Source: Urechis unicinctus (taxonomy: Eukaryota; Annelida; Polychaeta; Xenopneusta; Urechidae). Taken from it: a stretch of 64,000 nucleotides of DNA. The DNA lies in the NCBI GenBank assembly GCA_034190875.2, contig CM067356.1, forward strand, positions 33,952,632 to 34,016,631, read 5' to 3'. The notes below the pieces were generated by a model. The model saw only the letters and a program-made list of their open reading frames with translations, made no database searches and was not told where the DNA came from. The position numbers were made by a program, and so were the translations under genes. Shown here piece after piece: positions 1 through 12,639 of the stretch (position 1 is its first letter; every line of letters begins with the position of its first letter).

Positions 1-1136
1 AGGTAACTTTCGAACTCTGCTCTCGTTGTTGCCAAAAAAGTGTGCTCTTTACTCAATCATTTCATTTTAAGTACAAATAGAATATCTGATATCATACTTT
101 CACATCCGAGTTTCGTCAATAAATGTACAGAACAAGCCCAATTCGGTTGCGACACAATCGAATATGACACCCAAATTTAGATGAAAGACAATTTTCCGGG
201 TCAAATTTATGAAAATGTTGCTGATTGACTTAACATATATTGAATGCAGTCGCATGGCGTGTAGCAACCGAGGACGTGTAAAACTGTGGTAATCAGCAGA
301 CTGGGATTTGCTTGCAGTGAAAAGGACTGAGCGTTTGAATTCTCATTTAGAAGATCAGGAGAACTATTGGGTATTTCCCCCAGCTTACGGGATAAACATA
401 TCACTTGGGAATGGTCGACATTTTTGACATTCAATTTGCCTTTTGAATATATTGATGATGTCTGCTATCAAGGATGTCCAGTGGTCAGCCGAATGTTTGG
501 TTGATAAACCGTGCTTGTATTATCGCTTAGTAATGATCAACTCATCAGGCAGGGCATTTGTAATTCTGTTGTCCCTGTGGCGTTAACTAAAATTGTTCTG
601 CATACTATTAATTATTGGGGTTATCGCCATGGAGACATTATTGTTGGACATACATATGTGGCATCAAATGACTGTATACAGTGCCTTTGATAAATGACTC
701 GTGACATGGGGCGTTCAAGTGCTGGTTAATGCATCGAAGTATTGTTTAACCTCAGAAGCTATTATCATTAAAAGGGCCACGAATGCCTGCATCCTATTTG
801 TTCTTAACAACAGGGTCAACTAATATGATATGCGCCCTGGGTGACCTTTTGTGCAACAAAGTTATCGCTATATTAGACTGTGTATTTCTCATGGCACTCT
901 GTTTGATGTGGATATCGATGTTTGTGTAATCTGTGTCGACATCAGACCTGTGGTGCCTCATTACATCCTATGTGTTTCATGTGACAAAGTTGAGAATTCC
1001 GTGGTTTGTAATCAGCTTGGTAAAAGTACAAATGACCCGTTAACTAGAGGCACTATAGCCCCGATTGTACCGGGATTAGTACCGAGCCTCTGTTACATTG
1101 TAAAATATTGCAAGTTTCGAGAGTCATATTAACATG
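1..1136 (+). repeat. Long direct repeat (LDR), copy 1, left side of the array
   Basis: This segment is repeated in the same orientation at 54,960-56,137. Long stretches match almost base for base, for example agaacaagcccaattcggtt near 128 and near 55,091. By eye roughly nine bases in ten agree, which is clearly closer than the other duplicated blocks in the window. The match stops at about 1,136: beyond 'gagtcatatt' the two copies diverge completely. The left edge is outside the window. No terminal inverted repeat or coding domain typical of a transposon is visible. The right part contains a decayed receptor fragment (861-1,055). It could be a segmental duplication flanking the array or an unrecognised non-autonomous element. 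Confidence 0.85.
861..1055 (+). pseudogene. GPCR remnant, TM2-TM3 segment
   Basis: Read from 861 in frame 3, the translation follows the TM2-TM3 part of the intact receptor at 42,609-43,730. IAI-x-D (the TM2 aspartate), then WIS at the same spacing, then SDLWC against SDTWC (the TM3 cysteine), then T-x-Y and W-x-V all line up without gaps. One in-frame stop (927-929) lies between TM2 and TM3, and no other parts of the receptor are recognisable around it. The second LDR copy carries the same remnant, so it was already broken before the LDR was duplicated. A different frame over the same bases (851-1,132) is open in both copies but resembles nothing I know. Confidence 0.6.
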
Positions 1137-1520
1137 CTTCACACTACACACGTCTGATTAGCAAGCGGAAGTGTTAATCGCCCCTCTCGACCAAAGGAGT
1201 AATTACACGGTCCCATGACCACCATGCAGGGTGTTTTGCCATTGGTCACACCGATCACGTGGACAACATATGACTATAGTGCGTGGGAATGCAACAAACA
1301 TTATGATTTTTTGTAATCGTTACTACTTCTAACGATGAACGAGAAGCGATCATGACAAGCAAGGTAAATGTCAACATATATAATAAAACTTACAATGATA
1401 CCGAATATATCAACTAAATAACTTTCCATATCAGCTAATCAAGTGGATGATATCCTTGGGTCTGCATATATGGGTGAAAAAAAGCTGAGCGTTAAGTAGC
1501 CATTGACAGTCAGTATAGCC
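1137..1520. other. Unassigned AT-rich spacer
   Basis: No gene, RNA or repeat is recognised here. It separates the LDR from block beta. It is not found next to the second LDR copy at 56,138 onward. Confidence 0.5.
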
Positions 1521-2850
1521 TGATTTATATCTGTATTGCACCCGCTTGCAGCATGAAGTCCACATCTCATCCCAAGCGGTTGCCATGGGGGCTATCATCA
1601 ATGGGACGAACTATTCGACAGAGCACCAGTATAAACGGCCGTGATGTTCACTTTACCTTGGTATTAATCAGTGCCCGAAATAGCCAACGCATAATCAGTG
1701 TCATTTTATTTAACGATTATCACGTAAATAAGCATATCGTTTGATAACTTTCACAACAATTGAAATACCAATTTGCGCCTCGCCGATATTTTACTGGCGT
1801 TTCAAGCTGGGAGGAAACGGGAGGTCAATTTATGACGTAGGAAGTGGATGTACGGCAGAATCTATACCTAATGAAATCAAGTGGCAATATTGAGTGGAAT
1901 ACTGTGTTGGCGCAATACCGAACCCATTGAGCTGCCAGAGTGGCCATATCTAGGACATGGTTCATCTTCACGAATGCCCCCAGTGTTAAACAACAATACC
2001 TGTGACTGGTGAGTACTTTCATCAATGACATGTTGAGATATATGGTTAGCGCTACGACGTTAATAATGATGACGTTAGCTACGATGCCCGTTAAGATGAG
2101 AACAATACAATGCATTCGTCGAACAATGTGACGTGAGGTAGCTCAAATGTGTCAGGCTTCTGCAGGGAAAAATGGTATGCCTTTGGGGTCACAAAGAAGA
2201 ACATATATGTGTTTAAGCTCTATCGTTTCAAGCAGCTTACATACAATACAGCCTTAAGGACGTGATCAAATCAAATCAAGTTAACATTGTAAATTAACAA
2301 AATACAAGGAGTAAACTTCCTACTCCAATTATGACCCATTTGCAAAGTGCTCTTTGGTCTAAACCCTACTGAGGTAAGAAGTATGTTATATTCCTAGAAT
2401 ACTGGAGCATCAAAAGCGACATTAAATCATATATTTGGACGAAAGCTTGAGCAGTTATGATGTGAAACACTACTTGTAACGGCGGGCCTCTCCGGCAGGT
2501 ACTGTAATTTGTTTCCCCTACCCTACCCCTTGTGAAGTTTATGAGGCTTACTGCAGACATTGCTATACTATTTGGTCCTTTGCTGGTGGCTACAAGGAGC
2601 TGCTTATCGCCATCAGCGCACCAACAAGGCTTTTATGCGCCAACGAGTTATTTTCATTTTTGTAAATAAGTGATTTGAATGTTTATTTATATCACAGGCG
2701 CTGAAAGGAGAATCATAAAGTACGACTCACGCGTCATCCATGTCACCCTATTCACTAGTGCCTTATCTACCTCTTCCAATGCGGCACCTATTGTAACTCT
2801 ATACTTGCAACAGATTGAATCTCGTGCCATATATAAACTATGTCAACCAG
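1521..2850. repeat. Duplicated block beta, copy 1 (left part)
   Basis: This matches 23,045-23,950 in the same orientation. Examples are 'tgcacccgcttg' and 'agtataaacggc' near 1,540-1,640 (against 23,065-23,170), and 'ctacgacgttaataatga' near 2,050 (against 23,480). Divergence is considerable, with many indels. The block carries the receptor remnant at 1,825-2,115. At its right end the match to copy 2 breaks at about 2,845, exactly where the GT61 remnant begins. It resumes near 4,600. Confidence 0.75.
1825..2115 (-). pseudogene. GPCR remnant, TM4/ECL2 joined to a TM7 scrap
   Basis: The minus-strand reading contains INVVALTIYLNMSLMK followed by YCCLTLGAF. This matches TM4 to the second extracellular loop of the intact receptor (INVVALTVYLNMSLMK...YCLTLKSF, including the loop cysteine). 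The next residues are unlike the receptor until a short CRTSTSY segment, whose DNA aligns with the TM7 coding stretch of the intact gene. TM5 and TM6 are not recognisable. The same odd arrangement occurs at 23,110-23,555, so the loss predates the duplication of block beta. It is an open frame of 96 codons by chance and is not a plausible working receptor. Confidence 0.65.
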
Positions 2851-3507
2851 TTTGGAAAACCTTCCACGACTTGTGTCGTACCTCGACTTTTTTAGGAAGT
2901 ATCCTCACAATAAAATCTACCTGGCCAAAATGCCGCTCTGTCAAAACATTGATGGTCTCCCAGATATCAAGGTAGGTTAGTAAGAGGGGCTATCCAGTAT
3001 ACAGTCCGGCCGGCGGCCCGTGTGGCAGTTCTCCCATTCTCACCACTCAACTCCTCTTCAAAAAGCCTCCGACGGCATCTCCCAAATATTCTCACATCAA
3101 GAACAAATATAGTTGTCATTAAACGATATCGCAAAAGATTCTTCAGCAACCATGATAACATTGTGTCAATGTTGAGGACGGAAGCTGCTGTGTATGGTCT
3201 AGGAGTGGTGGTATTTCCTGACAACCCTATTCCTGACAGGAACACGACCATGACCATGTTCAACCATGCCATCCTCGTCGTTGCACCTCACGGAGCGGGA
3301 CAGGCAAATCTTCTGTATTCCCAACCTGGTACTGTGCTTCTGGTGCTATGCTACGAAGATGTAGGTCGTACCAACCTGTGCTACAGAAACATGGTTCAGG
3401 CTCTTGGCATGCGGTACCACGCCTTTCTATACAACTGTACGAAGCTCACCCCGGATCATTTATTAAAGCCGGTCAGAATAATTCTGAACAATTTGGCTCA
3501 TCTTTAA
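2840..3507 (+). pseudogene. GT61 (DUF563) glycosyltransferase remnant, C-terminal part
   Basis: This is the C-terminal half of a glycosyltransferase family 61 protein, a family of ER/Golgi type II membrane enzymes that includes EOGT and POMGNT2. Frame 2 (2,840-2,980) reads LENLPRLVSYLDFFRKYPHN and ends at a TAG stop. Frame 3 (2,991 to about 3,060) reads PAGGPCGSSP and TTQLLFKK. Frame 1 (about 3,060-3,507) carries VVIKR, the FSNHD segment, EAAVYGL, the hallmark APHGAGQANLLYSQPGT (HGAG at 3,289-3,300) and a final LCYRN region before the stop at 3,505-3,507. The use of three frames means at least two frameshifts, and the N-terminal half (membrane anchor, stem, start of the catalytic domain) is absent. 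It is a broken host gene. The 5' end abuts block beta, and block beta copy 2 lacks the insert. I see no clear poly(A) tract; an aataaa lies downstream near 3,724. Confidence 0.8.
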
Positions 3508-3803
3508 TTTCCACATACTGCAAAGTTTTTCATTAAATATTGTTCTGCGTATATCTTCGATTGCTGTCTGCCATTTGTCGTCTGCCATTTGATGTTTCTT
3601 TTGTTTATTATTGATCAGAAAAGACGATCGGCCGTCTTTGCTGTTGTAATTGAACTTAACAACTGCCTGACCTACAAATGAACTTATTTATATGTGTGTA
3701 ATAGAGGTAGCAATGTCTCAATGAATAAAGTGGTCGAATGCGCAGGAATAATGATCTTAATGTGACCAATATGAGCCTGAGATCAGCACGATTACATCCA
3801 ACT
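3508..3803. other. Flank of the GT61 remnant
   Basis: AT-rich sequence with no recognised gene. It includes a short near-repeat 'gtctgccattt' twice (about 3,566-3,590) and an aataaa at about 3,724. It is not present in block beta copy 2, so it belongs to the inserted segment. Confidence 0.4.
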
Positions 3804-3875
3804 CATACATATCATACATACATACATACATACACAACATACATACATACATACATACATACATACATACATACA

Positions 3876-3907
<32 letters not shown>

Positions 3908-4240
3908 CATACATACATACATACACACATACATACACATACATACATACATACATACATACATACATACATACATACATACATACATACATACATACAT
4001 ACATACATACATACATACATACATACATACATACATACATACATACATAGCATACATACATACATACATACATACATACATACATACATACATACATACA
4101 TACATACATACATACATACATACATACATACATACATACATACATACATGCATACATACATACATACATACATACATACATACATACATACATACATACA
4201 TACATACATACATACATACATACATACATACATACATACA

Positions 4241-4272
<32 letters not shown>

Positions 4273-4290
4273 CATACATACATACATACA
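3804..4290 (+). repeat. (CATA)n microsatellite
   Basis: About 480 bases of tandem CATA with a few interruptions (near 3,834, 3,905, 3,925-3,938, 4,049 and 4,150). Reading frames through it give repeated I-H-T-Y on this strand and Y-V-C-M on the other. Those open frames are a by-product of a 4-base repeat without stops and are not genes. It lies inside the segment missing from block beta copy 2. Confidence 0.98.
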
Positions 4291-4600
4291 AAATGAGAAC
4301 TGTTTGGTAAGTGAGCAACCACGAGACCAATCGTTATTATGATTACAGCGCCAAAGACTGTGATCTTGTAGAGACAATATCCGTAAACGGCATAAACCTC
4401 GGCAGAATTTTGTACAATGCTACATGCCGGAGTAATATTACGGAGGCGATAATTAACAGCAGGTCCTTAGGGTCGGTGCCTCTTCAGCTAGGCCTGCCTG
4501 GTGGCTACAATCAACTCACACATCCAAAACTTTGGACTTTTTTACATATCGTGCAGGAATGCCTTTGTAGAAGGTATAACATAGGTATTGCGGGCCTATA
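4291..4600 (+). other. Unassigned sequence with a 96-codon open frame
   Basis: An open frame (4,311-4,601) contains GINLGRILYNATCRSNITEA and a final IVQECLC. I do not recognise it. It could be a degraded exon that arrived with the GT61 piece, since both lie in the segment absent from block beta copy 2, but no splice sites or family motif support this. Confidence 0.2.
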
Positions 4601-5060
4601 AAACGAAATCGATAAAGCGCCGGTGTTGCCCGCCGCTAACAACGACGAGCTGATTGGGACACGGCGATGGATAAGGTTAATTGGGATGCATATACTGCGC
4701 CCTTAAGGTACCAGTGCCATTTTGTGAATCAAGTTTAAATATTGCAAGCCGTTTTTAAATGATTGTCAATTTGTTCGATTGAAGTTGTTGGTCGAAGGCA
4801 AATATAAATGTTGGGAAGTGAAACTAGACGATGCTCATGCATGTATAATGAGGTAAGGTTAATATTGCGTTGATCTAGACCAGGATTTGTACCCACCATC
4901 TGGGTACATAGTACTACACGCAATGGATCTAATGTCTATATATTATTCACGAAGTATTAACGAGTGATTAGAATACAGATATATAATTTCTTAGGGATTA
5001 CTTGGTAGATCAGTTGACAGGGAGCATCAAGGTAGTAGATACAACTATGTTATTGACGAG
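4600..5060. repeat. Duplicated block beta, copy 1 (right part)
   Basis: This resumes the match to copy 2: 'aacaacgacgagctgattg' at about 4,639 against 24,038, then 'ggcaaatataaatgt' against 'ggccaatataaatgt', and 'gggattacttggt' against 'gggatcacttggt' (about 24,360). Part of it (4,810-4,890) also resembles 29,270-29,330, a third and shorter copy. Confidence 0.7.
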
Positions 5061-5489
5061 ATAAAAAGTACGCAGTATCACCATCAGACCTGTTCCGCAA
5101 TACGATTGAAATTCAACAGCCCTTTGGTTGCGTGATTCACGTGAGCAGCATTCTATCCCTAATAGGAGAATGAGGCTATGAATTATTTATTGAATTGTTT
5201 GGTGCCGTACTAATAGCAAATCAGAGTCATGTAGGCCCTAGTAGCCTTTCCATGAACGCAGCTGATAAAGCGTTGGTTTATCTTTCCGAGCCTTTGCAGT
5301 TGCTGCCTCACATGGTGCACTTAAGTTTGTTCAAGTATGACACCTTTATATCCTTACTGTAAATAACACAGTCCGAGCAGTTCCCTACGCTCAATGTAAT
5401 GCAAACGCTGTAGCAAAGTATTAGTCTGTTAATCAATCAAGAGTTAATTATATTGTTACATGTGAATTATTCTTTTGGTACGTTACAAC
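5061..5489. other. Unassigned spacer with a short match to block gamma copy 3
   Basis: No gene is seen. About 5,280-5,345 resembles 36,625-36,705 (tttatc / gagtctctgcag / tgcct / cacttaa), a weak match that suggests further shuffled array material. Confidence 0.35.
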
Positions 5490-5960
5490 ACCATCTACAT
5501 CTGTCTCTGTGCATTGTAAAGCCATGCCAAACCCGCAAAAGATATCTGAGTATTTGAAAACAACGAGAGACGTGTGCAGGAATCTCAATTGTCTGTTTAA
5601 TTTCTTGCGCGCTACGAAACCTATATCGAGGCGCTGTTAAATAATTATAACTACTAAGAACGAAATTCCTTATCACCTCAGGTTAGTGTTGACAGGGAAA
5701 CTTTGGCTTAAAAAAACTGGCACGTGTCGAGGAAATCTCAGCAACAGTAAAGAGTGTTAGATTGCAATTATGCTTATTAATCATCATAAGTGCATAGCAA
5801 TAATCCCTGGTCATAATTATCATTCTAATTCTAATGCCGTTTCGTCTTGCTGCTGAATCTGTTAATTTCGGTAAAATGTGCAAGCGAGTAGTGAACGGAT
5901 CGAGTAACAACAGTAGCGCAATTACATAATTCTTTTGTATTATTACTCTTAATGCGCTTG
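5490..5960. repeat. Dispersed repeat R1, 5' half
   Basis: This shares 'atatcgaggcgc' and its surroundings with 9,385-9,540. It shares the 'gcatagcaataatcc' and 'ggcttaaaa' region with 6,740-6,890 and 9,690-9,850. It is also similar to 28,650-28,950, where 'gcaaacgagtagtgaacgga' near 28,888 matches 'gcaagcgagtagtgaacgga' near 5,880. It has no open frame with a recognisable domain. Confidence 0.6.
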
Positions 5961-6739
5961 CCTGCTCTCAGTTTTGGAAATCTAATAATATCTTCCATAT
6001 GTCATATTTGGTCTAAAGAAAGCACATACATTCCTCACGAAGCCGCTATGCCCAACACTTATGAACTACTTTATTCATTCTTACAAAAGGTTACTCCCCG
6101 ACCGCCGCCTTTCTAATTGAAAACAACCGGTCACTTTTAAAACCCCCTGCCGTACATCTGCTCCAGTGCTTAAGCACAACATGTACCTAAATTAGTGCAG
6201 TTTATCGATGAAAGATGAGAAGGTATCAATGCAAGCAACGCCTATTGATTGATTGGCAGACTTTATTGAGTATTATACTCAGGGACAACATCTTAGAGTT
6301 CATGAACCGATACTTGTCAAACCGTGGTAAAACTACCAGCATTGTGACTTGCTTAGCCCCAGATTTGCTGATTGTAGTCCGCCAGTATCAGCTCTGAGAC
6401 AACACCTCTCCCAGTATCATTTGTTCCAACCTCTATCAACGCTTCAAGTTTCCCACTAACCCTAACGCCCCTTTGTTCTACCTGTATCACACTTCCTCCT
6501 TCAATTCACCTACGTCCGGGTGTCAGTTCCTGCTCTTCCCGCATTCCTCTCCGTCCTCTCCATCCTATCAGCCTATTTATCAACACATCGATGATATCAC
6601 TTATCCTAGCATGATTTTGATTTAAAATCTAGGAATTATTTTGCACATATAATCAAGCTTAGCATATGCATGTTAAATATAGTCACTAGTCAAGCAGAAG
6701 AAATAGGGATTAAATCTCTACTGTATAAGGCAAGTATTG
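5961..6739. other. Unassigned spacer with a pyrimidine-rich stretch
   Basis: No gene is recognised. About 6,400-6,580 is strongly C/T-rich on this strand, unlike the AT-rich surroundings. It loosely resembles the C/T-rich piece at 30,850-30,920. Confidence 0.4.
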
Positions 6740-7110
6740 TCAGGATAACTGCGGCTTAAAACGCTCACTGGCATGTGAAGAGCAAATTGCTGCAAGAGCA
6801 AAGCGTGTTTGGTTGCAATAAGGCTTATTTTTTTTCATCAGTGCCTAGCAATAATCCCCGGTAGTATTTATCTTGGCATTAGAGCACACTCGGAAAACAC
6901 AAGAACTACATGTATTGAAAGTTATGAAAAACCCAGAATAATATGATCATGATTAAGAAAATGCCAAATATGCCAGTTTCACTAACACATCATGGCTGTT
7001 TCAGATGCTTTAGCAGACGAGGGAGATAATATGTTTAATAATATTGGATAGCATATCCTTAATAACTGAATAAAGTACAATGCCTGTATTGTATGAAAAT
7101 AAAGTACACC
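6740..7110. repeat. Dispersed repeat R1, 3' half
   Basis: The landmarks occur in fixed order: 'gcggcttaaaacgctcac', 'tagcaataatccccgg', 'aaaatgccaaat', then 'ctgaataaag' near the end. The same series occurs at 9,690-10,080, 15,470-15,790, 26,770-27,245 and 27,840-28,065. Confidence 0.65.
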
Positions 7111-7399
7111 TTCTCTCTGTAGCTAGCTAATATGCGATTGTCCAAACGTAAATAAAAAATAAAACATCGTTTTATATTGTAAATAATGATGTCGCCACTA
7201 GATTAATTACAGCTAACCAAATTTTAATATTCTGCAATAACACATGACTTCACAGCGCAGATTGGTTCAATGATTAACGGAGCCATTTGTCCGCAAAATT
7301 CATTTTCTATTTTAAAGCATTTGATTTAAATGCAGCACTAGAAATGATCATAACAATTATACGACGTTATGAAAGGGTGTGCGTAGGTTACTGATCTCA
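7111..7399. other. Unassigned spacer
   Basis: AT-rich. No gene or convincing repeat is recognised. Confidence 0.4.
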
Positions 7400-9335
7400 A
7401 AATATCAGCTGCATCTATTTAGGAACTTGAAAAACAACGATGCTGTAGTCAACGACGACCATCATTCTCAGAGGCCGAATACAACTGACGATTTATTACA
7501 CCTTCATGAGCATACCCCATAATGAGCTAAAATATGACAGCCCGAGCAAGGATCATAAATATGCCACATTCGTACGATAGGCTGTCATTCTATTCCCTTG
7601 CCTGTAGTGGTTTATTGGTGCAACCTCTGAATTTTGCCCTCTGTGTTGTTATCGGAAAACCGCTCTATCGGTTTATGTCTGATACTTAATGCAATATTTA
7701 TTAAATGGCGAGGCAACAAGTATTGACAAAGCGATCACGGCGCAGGAGGCACATTGGGATCGACTGCACACATATTGCCAATGCTCCATCCATATGTAAT
7801 CTAACGTGTCTCTGTCGCATGAACAATAAGATGGACAAGCCTGAATCGCACATTGTTCCATTTGCATCAGGCCTTACAAGTGTTCAATATAGTTTGATAC
7901 AATACGATATATCACGTGTTTAATTGCTCTTATTTTGCCAATCAATGTTGGATGTCACGGATCATCATCTGACAGAACATATACCTTGACGACTCATCAA
8001 TCATCGTTATTACTTGTTAATCATCGTGTCAATTAACGAGTCATGTAACGATAAGCCAATTGCAAATACTATGAAATAAATGAAATCAGCGGGGTAAGAA
8101 GAGGGCTGCTGGGATTGAGTACGATAAAACCTCCTGACATGAGCTGAGAGATTATCTGCTTCGTGTGCCATTTGTCCCGCGGTAACGTCATCATCAAATG
8201 AACAAAGCAGCAGAGCACATTTCAAACCATTAAAAGTGGTTACAAAAATGCACAACCTGTTATGCTGCGTGCGTGACTCTGGCCGGGAATCTATTTGTCA
8301 ATAACATGCAAAGTTAGTTCATGCGGTGCATCTTCCTGTATACCTGCTGATTGATTCCGACTCCTCTAATCTTCTGATTCCGTGTTTGATGACTGACGCA
8401 ATAAATATACCCCAATATGGCCGTGCCTTAATTTCATTCGAACTACCAGCAAGGCATGCTTTGCTGTACACTTTAACATAACATCACAACCAATAAAAGT
8501 ATCCCAAACCAATCAGAGGCCTCGCATTGTGCCAGGAATTTATGTAAGCACATTCAAAAAATAAACCATGAGTGAATGACGTTAATAAAGTTTAATTACT
8601 TAAACGTACTTTACGTTGATCTAAATGGTTATTATCTAACTTCTCGGTATTCCAAATAGCTATTTTGCATAGATACATATATTCAAGGGAATTAGATCAC
8701 CGATTGACTGAAATATAACCTGGCTATGGGCAGTTTTCTACACCAGTCCTAAACGCGACAACTCGAACAAACTGACAGAAGCTGCAGCAGAGGTGAATTA
8801 TGACGGTGCTTGTGGATGTTTATTGAGCAGGAAATTCTAATCCTCGGCGGAGTTTATGCGACTTATTCCATGCAGTAGAGCTTTTCTTTGTGATCCTCAG
8901 CTGTGCTGTGCTTTGCCATTTCCGCACGGAATCATCATCTGATGTAAACAAGTGAATAAATGATTTTTTGTCTGAAGAACAGCAACCTATATGTCATGTA
9001 TTTGGTCATACATCCGGTCTTCCCCTTGCATAACCGCTCATTTTATCAAATTCTTCAGCAGCACAAAGCTAGCTACCACCCAAATTGTGCTGAACATGGG
9101 ACATCGAACATTTTATATTTTAATGATCTATAATTAATATTATTGTGGTTAACTCTAGTTGTGTACTGATTTGTAAGTACGCATATCTATCTTCATGCCC
9201 AATAACGTGCGTGGTGACTGTAATTTACTACCACAGGCAATCGAATCCCAGCCCCTTTAACGCTTGTACACGATGTTGATTACACATGATTACCATAGGC
9301 ATTTTCTTACACGGACATTGAACTGAAAAGCTTAT
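7400..9335. repeat. Duplicated block gamma, copy 1 (first part)
   Basis: This matches block gamma copies 2 (30,480-32,265) and 3 (36,090-37,700). Anchors are 'cattctattcccttgcctgt' at 7,586 (36,284; near-identical at 30,603), 'gcacattgggatc' (7,750 against 36,447), 'ggaatt...gtgccag' near 8,535 (31,795), the 'ctgcagcag' and 'ccatgcagtagagct' region near 8,780-8,885 (37,250-37,352), and 'ctaccacaggcaatc' near 9,228 (32,245; 37,608). Short open frames inside it are not conserved between copies. I see no gene. Confidence 0.8.
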
Positions 9336-9379
9336 GAAATCCTAGTGAGCATCATATCAGAGTGCACACTGCTGTGCAT

Positions 9380-10080
9380 GTTAAAAATGAGAAATTCCTT
9401 TACGAGATATCTGATGATTTGAAAAATATTAAGAGGATTATGCAGGAAGATATTTATTTTCCTACAAAGCAAATGATATCGAGGCGCCGTCTTAGATATC
9501 TATTGATACTTAGAAAATAATCAGAGCATAGTTTATTTAATCGGAAATTATTGTCACAGATATTATCTAACTGTGTTCGTTACCGCCGCACTTATAACTG
9601 GTTATTGTCGAATGATTATACACACCTTTGTAAGATTGGCATACTCATGCTGAATGACGATCCGTATCATGAAAAAGTGACGGGCCGTCAAAGGGATTTG
9701 CTTACAGGGTTAATGTGGCTGGAAAACGCTCACCAGTACATCAGTACAAAGGCAATGCATGAATGCCACATCACATCGTAATGATACTAAATAATGTTAA
9801 ATTGCGTCAGTGCATTGCAATAATCTCCGGATTAAATTATCATGGCTTTAAAGCAAACCTGATGAGCGGAAGTACTACATATATTGTATTTTAAGCGGAC
9901 AGATTCAAAAAGATATAATTAATGAAAATGCCAAATAGGCTAGATTTATGACTGCCCCGGATGTTCCAAAAGAAACAGTGACAGGTTGATAACATGTAAT
10001 AACATAGTATGGAATAGCATCTCATCAACTATTGAATAAAGGGCGTTGTATGTATCGGATGAAAAGGAAAACAATGGTCT
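9380..10080. repeat. Dispersed repeat R1, longest copy
   Basis: This carries both halves of R1. 'atatcgaggcgccgtc' (9,477 region) matches 5,620. 'gcattgcaataatctccgg', 'tcatggctttaaagcaaac', 'aaaatgccaaatag' and 'ctattgaataaag' match 26,980-27,240 and the other copies. It interrupts block gamma: the copy 3 sequence runs continuously from 37,700 to 37,740 where copy 1 has this element. R1 therefore behaved as a mobile or inserted unit here. Confidence 0.7.
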
Positions 10081-10740
10081 CGATTCCCACACAACATATA
10101 GCGATCAAATGGCCTATTTGTTGTTTTGTTCGCCTTAGCCATTATTATCATTATCTTAGGAATCACCTCGCAAACATATATTTTACGACTGTGCATACAT
10201 GATTAGTTGAGGAAAACGCTGCAATCAATGCCTACGTTTCTTGTGCAGGCTGTTGAGCATCACCGTCTTCGACACTGCTATGTACAAACTACGATCCATT
10301 TCTACATGTCTTTGTGATACATTGTAATAAGAGATGTTCATAATCGTTTCCACTCAGAATACTTTATTTTGATGAATGAGTTATATTTTCTTTATACGGA
10401 GGAGGGCGTGTTTTGGATCAGAAAAGCGATGATGGGTAGCATCAACAAAACCCGGCATTTTCGTCAAAGATGTCACACACACTCCCGAACATTTTCCCCG
10501 ATAAAGCCGTGATCCCACTAACACGCCTATAGCATTGCATGCAAGTGGGCGTGTACCATGTCGACTGATGTACAAATCGCCGTTTCAGCATATGCATCGA
10601 CATAACTGGGTAGTTTATAGAAGTCGCTGTCTGCTCCACAGGAATTCGTGGTATTACTTGGCGAATTGTTATGGTGTTTTACTCCTGCGACATGCCAGTA
10701 GGTATAAACAAGATATAGGCTTTCTGTAAATATGAATTAA
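10081..10740. other. Unassigned spacer inside block gamma copy 1
   Basis: No gene is recognised. Short open frames on both strands (for example 10,442-10,639) have no family resemblance. Copy 3 lacks an equivalent, so this is extra sequence in unit 1. Confidence 0.4.

Positions 10741-12639
<1,899 letters not shown>

Noticed and set aside
2971-2997. A 27-base intron (gtaggt...cag) inside the GT61 remnant
   Set aside because: Donor- and acceptor-like words are present, but 27 bases is too short for a normal intron. The protein readings on both sides also fit simple frameshift decay.
3738-4377. Open frames of 170-206 codons on both strands (I-H-T-Y and Y-V-C-M repeats)
   Set aside because: They are translations of the (CATA)n microsatellite; a stop-free 4-base repeat gives long frames on both strands.
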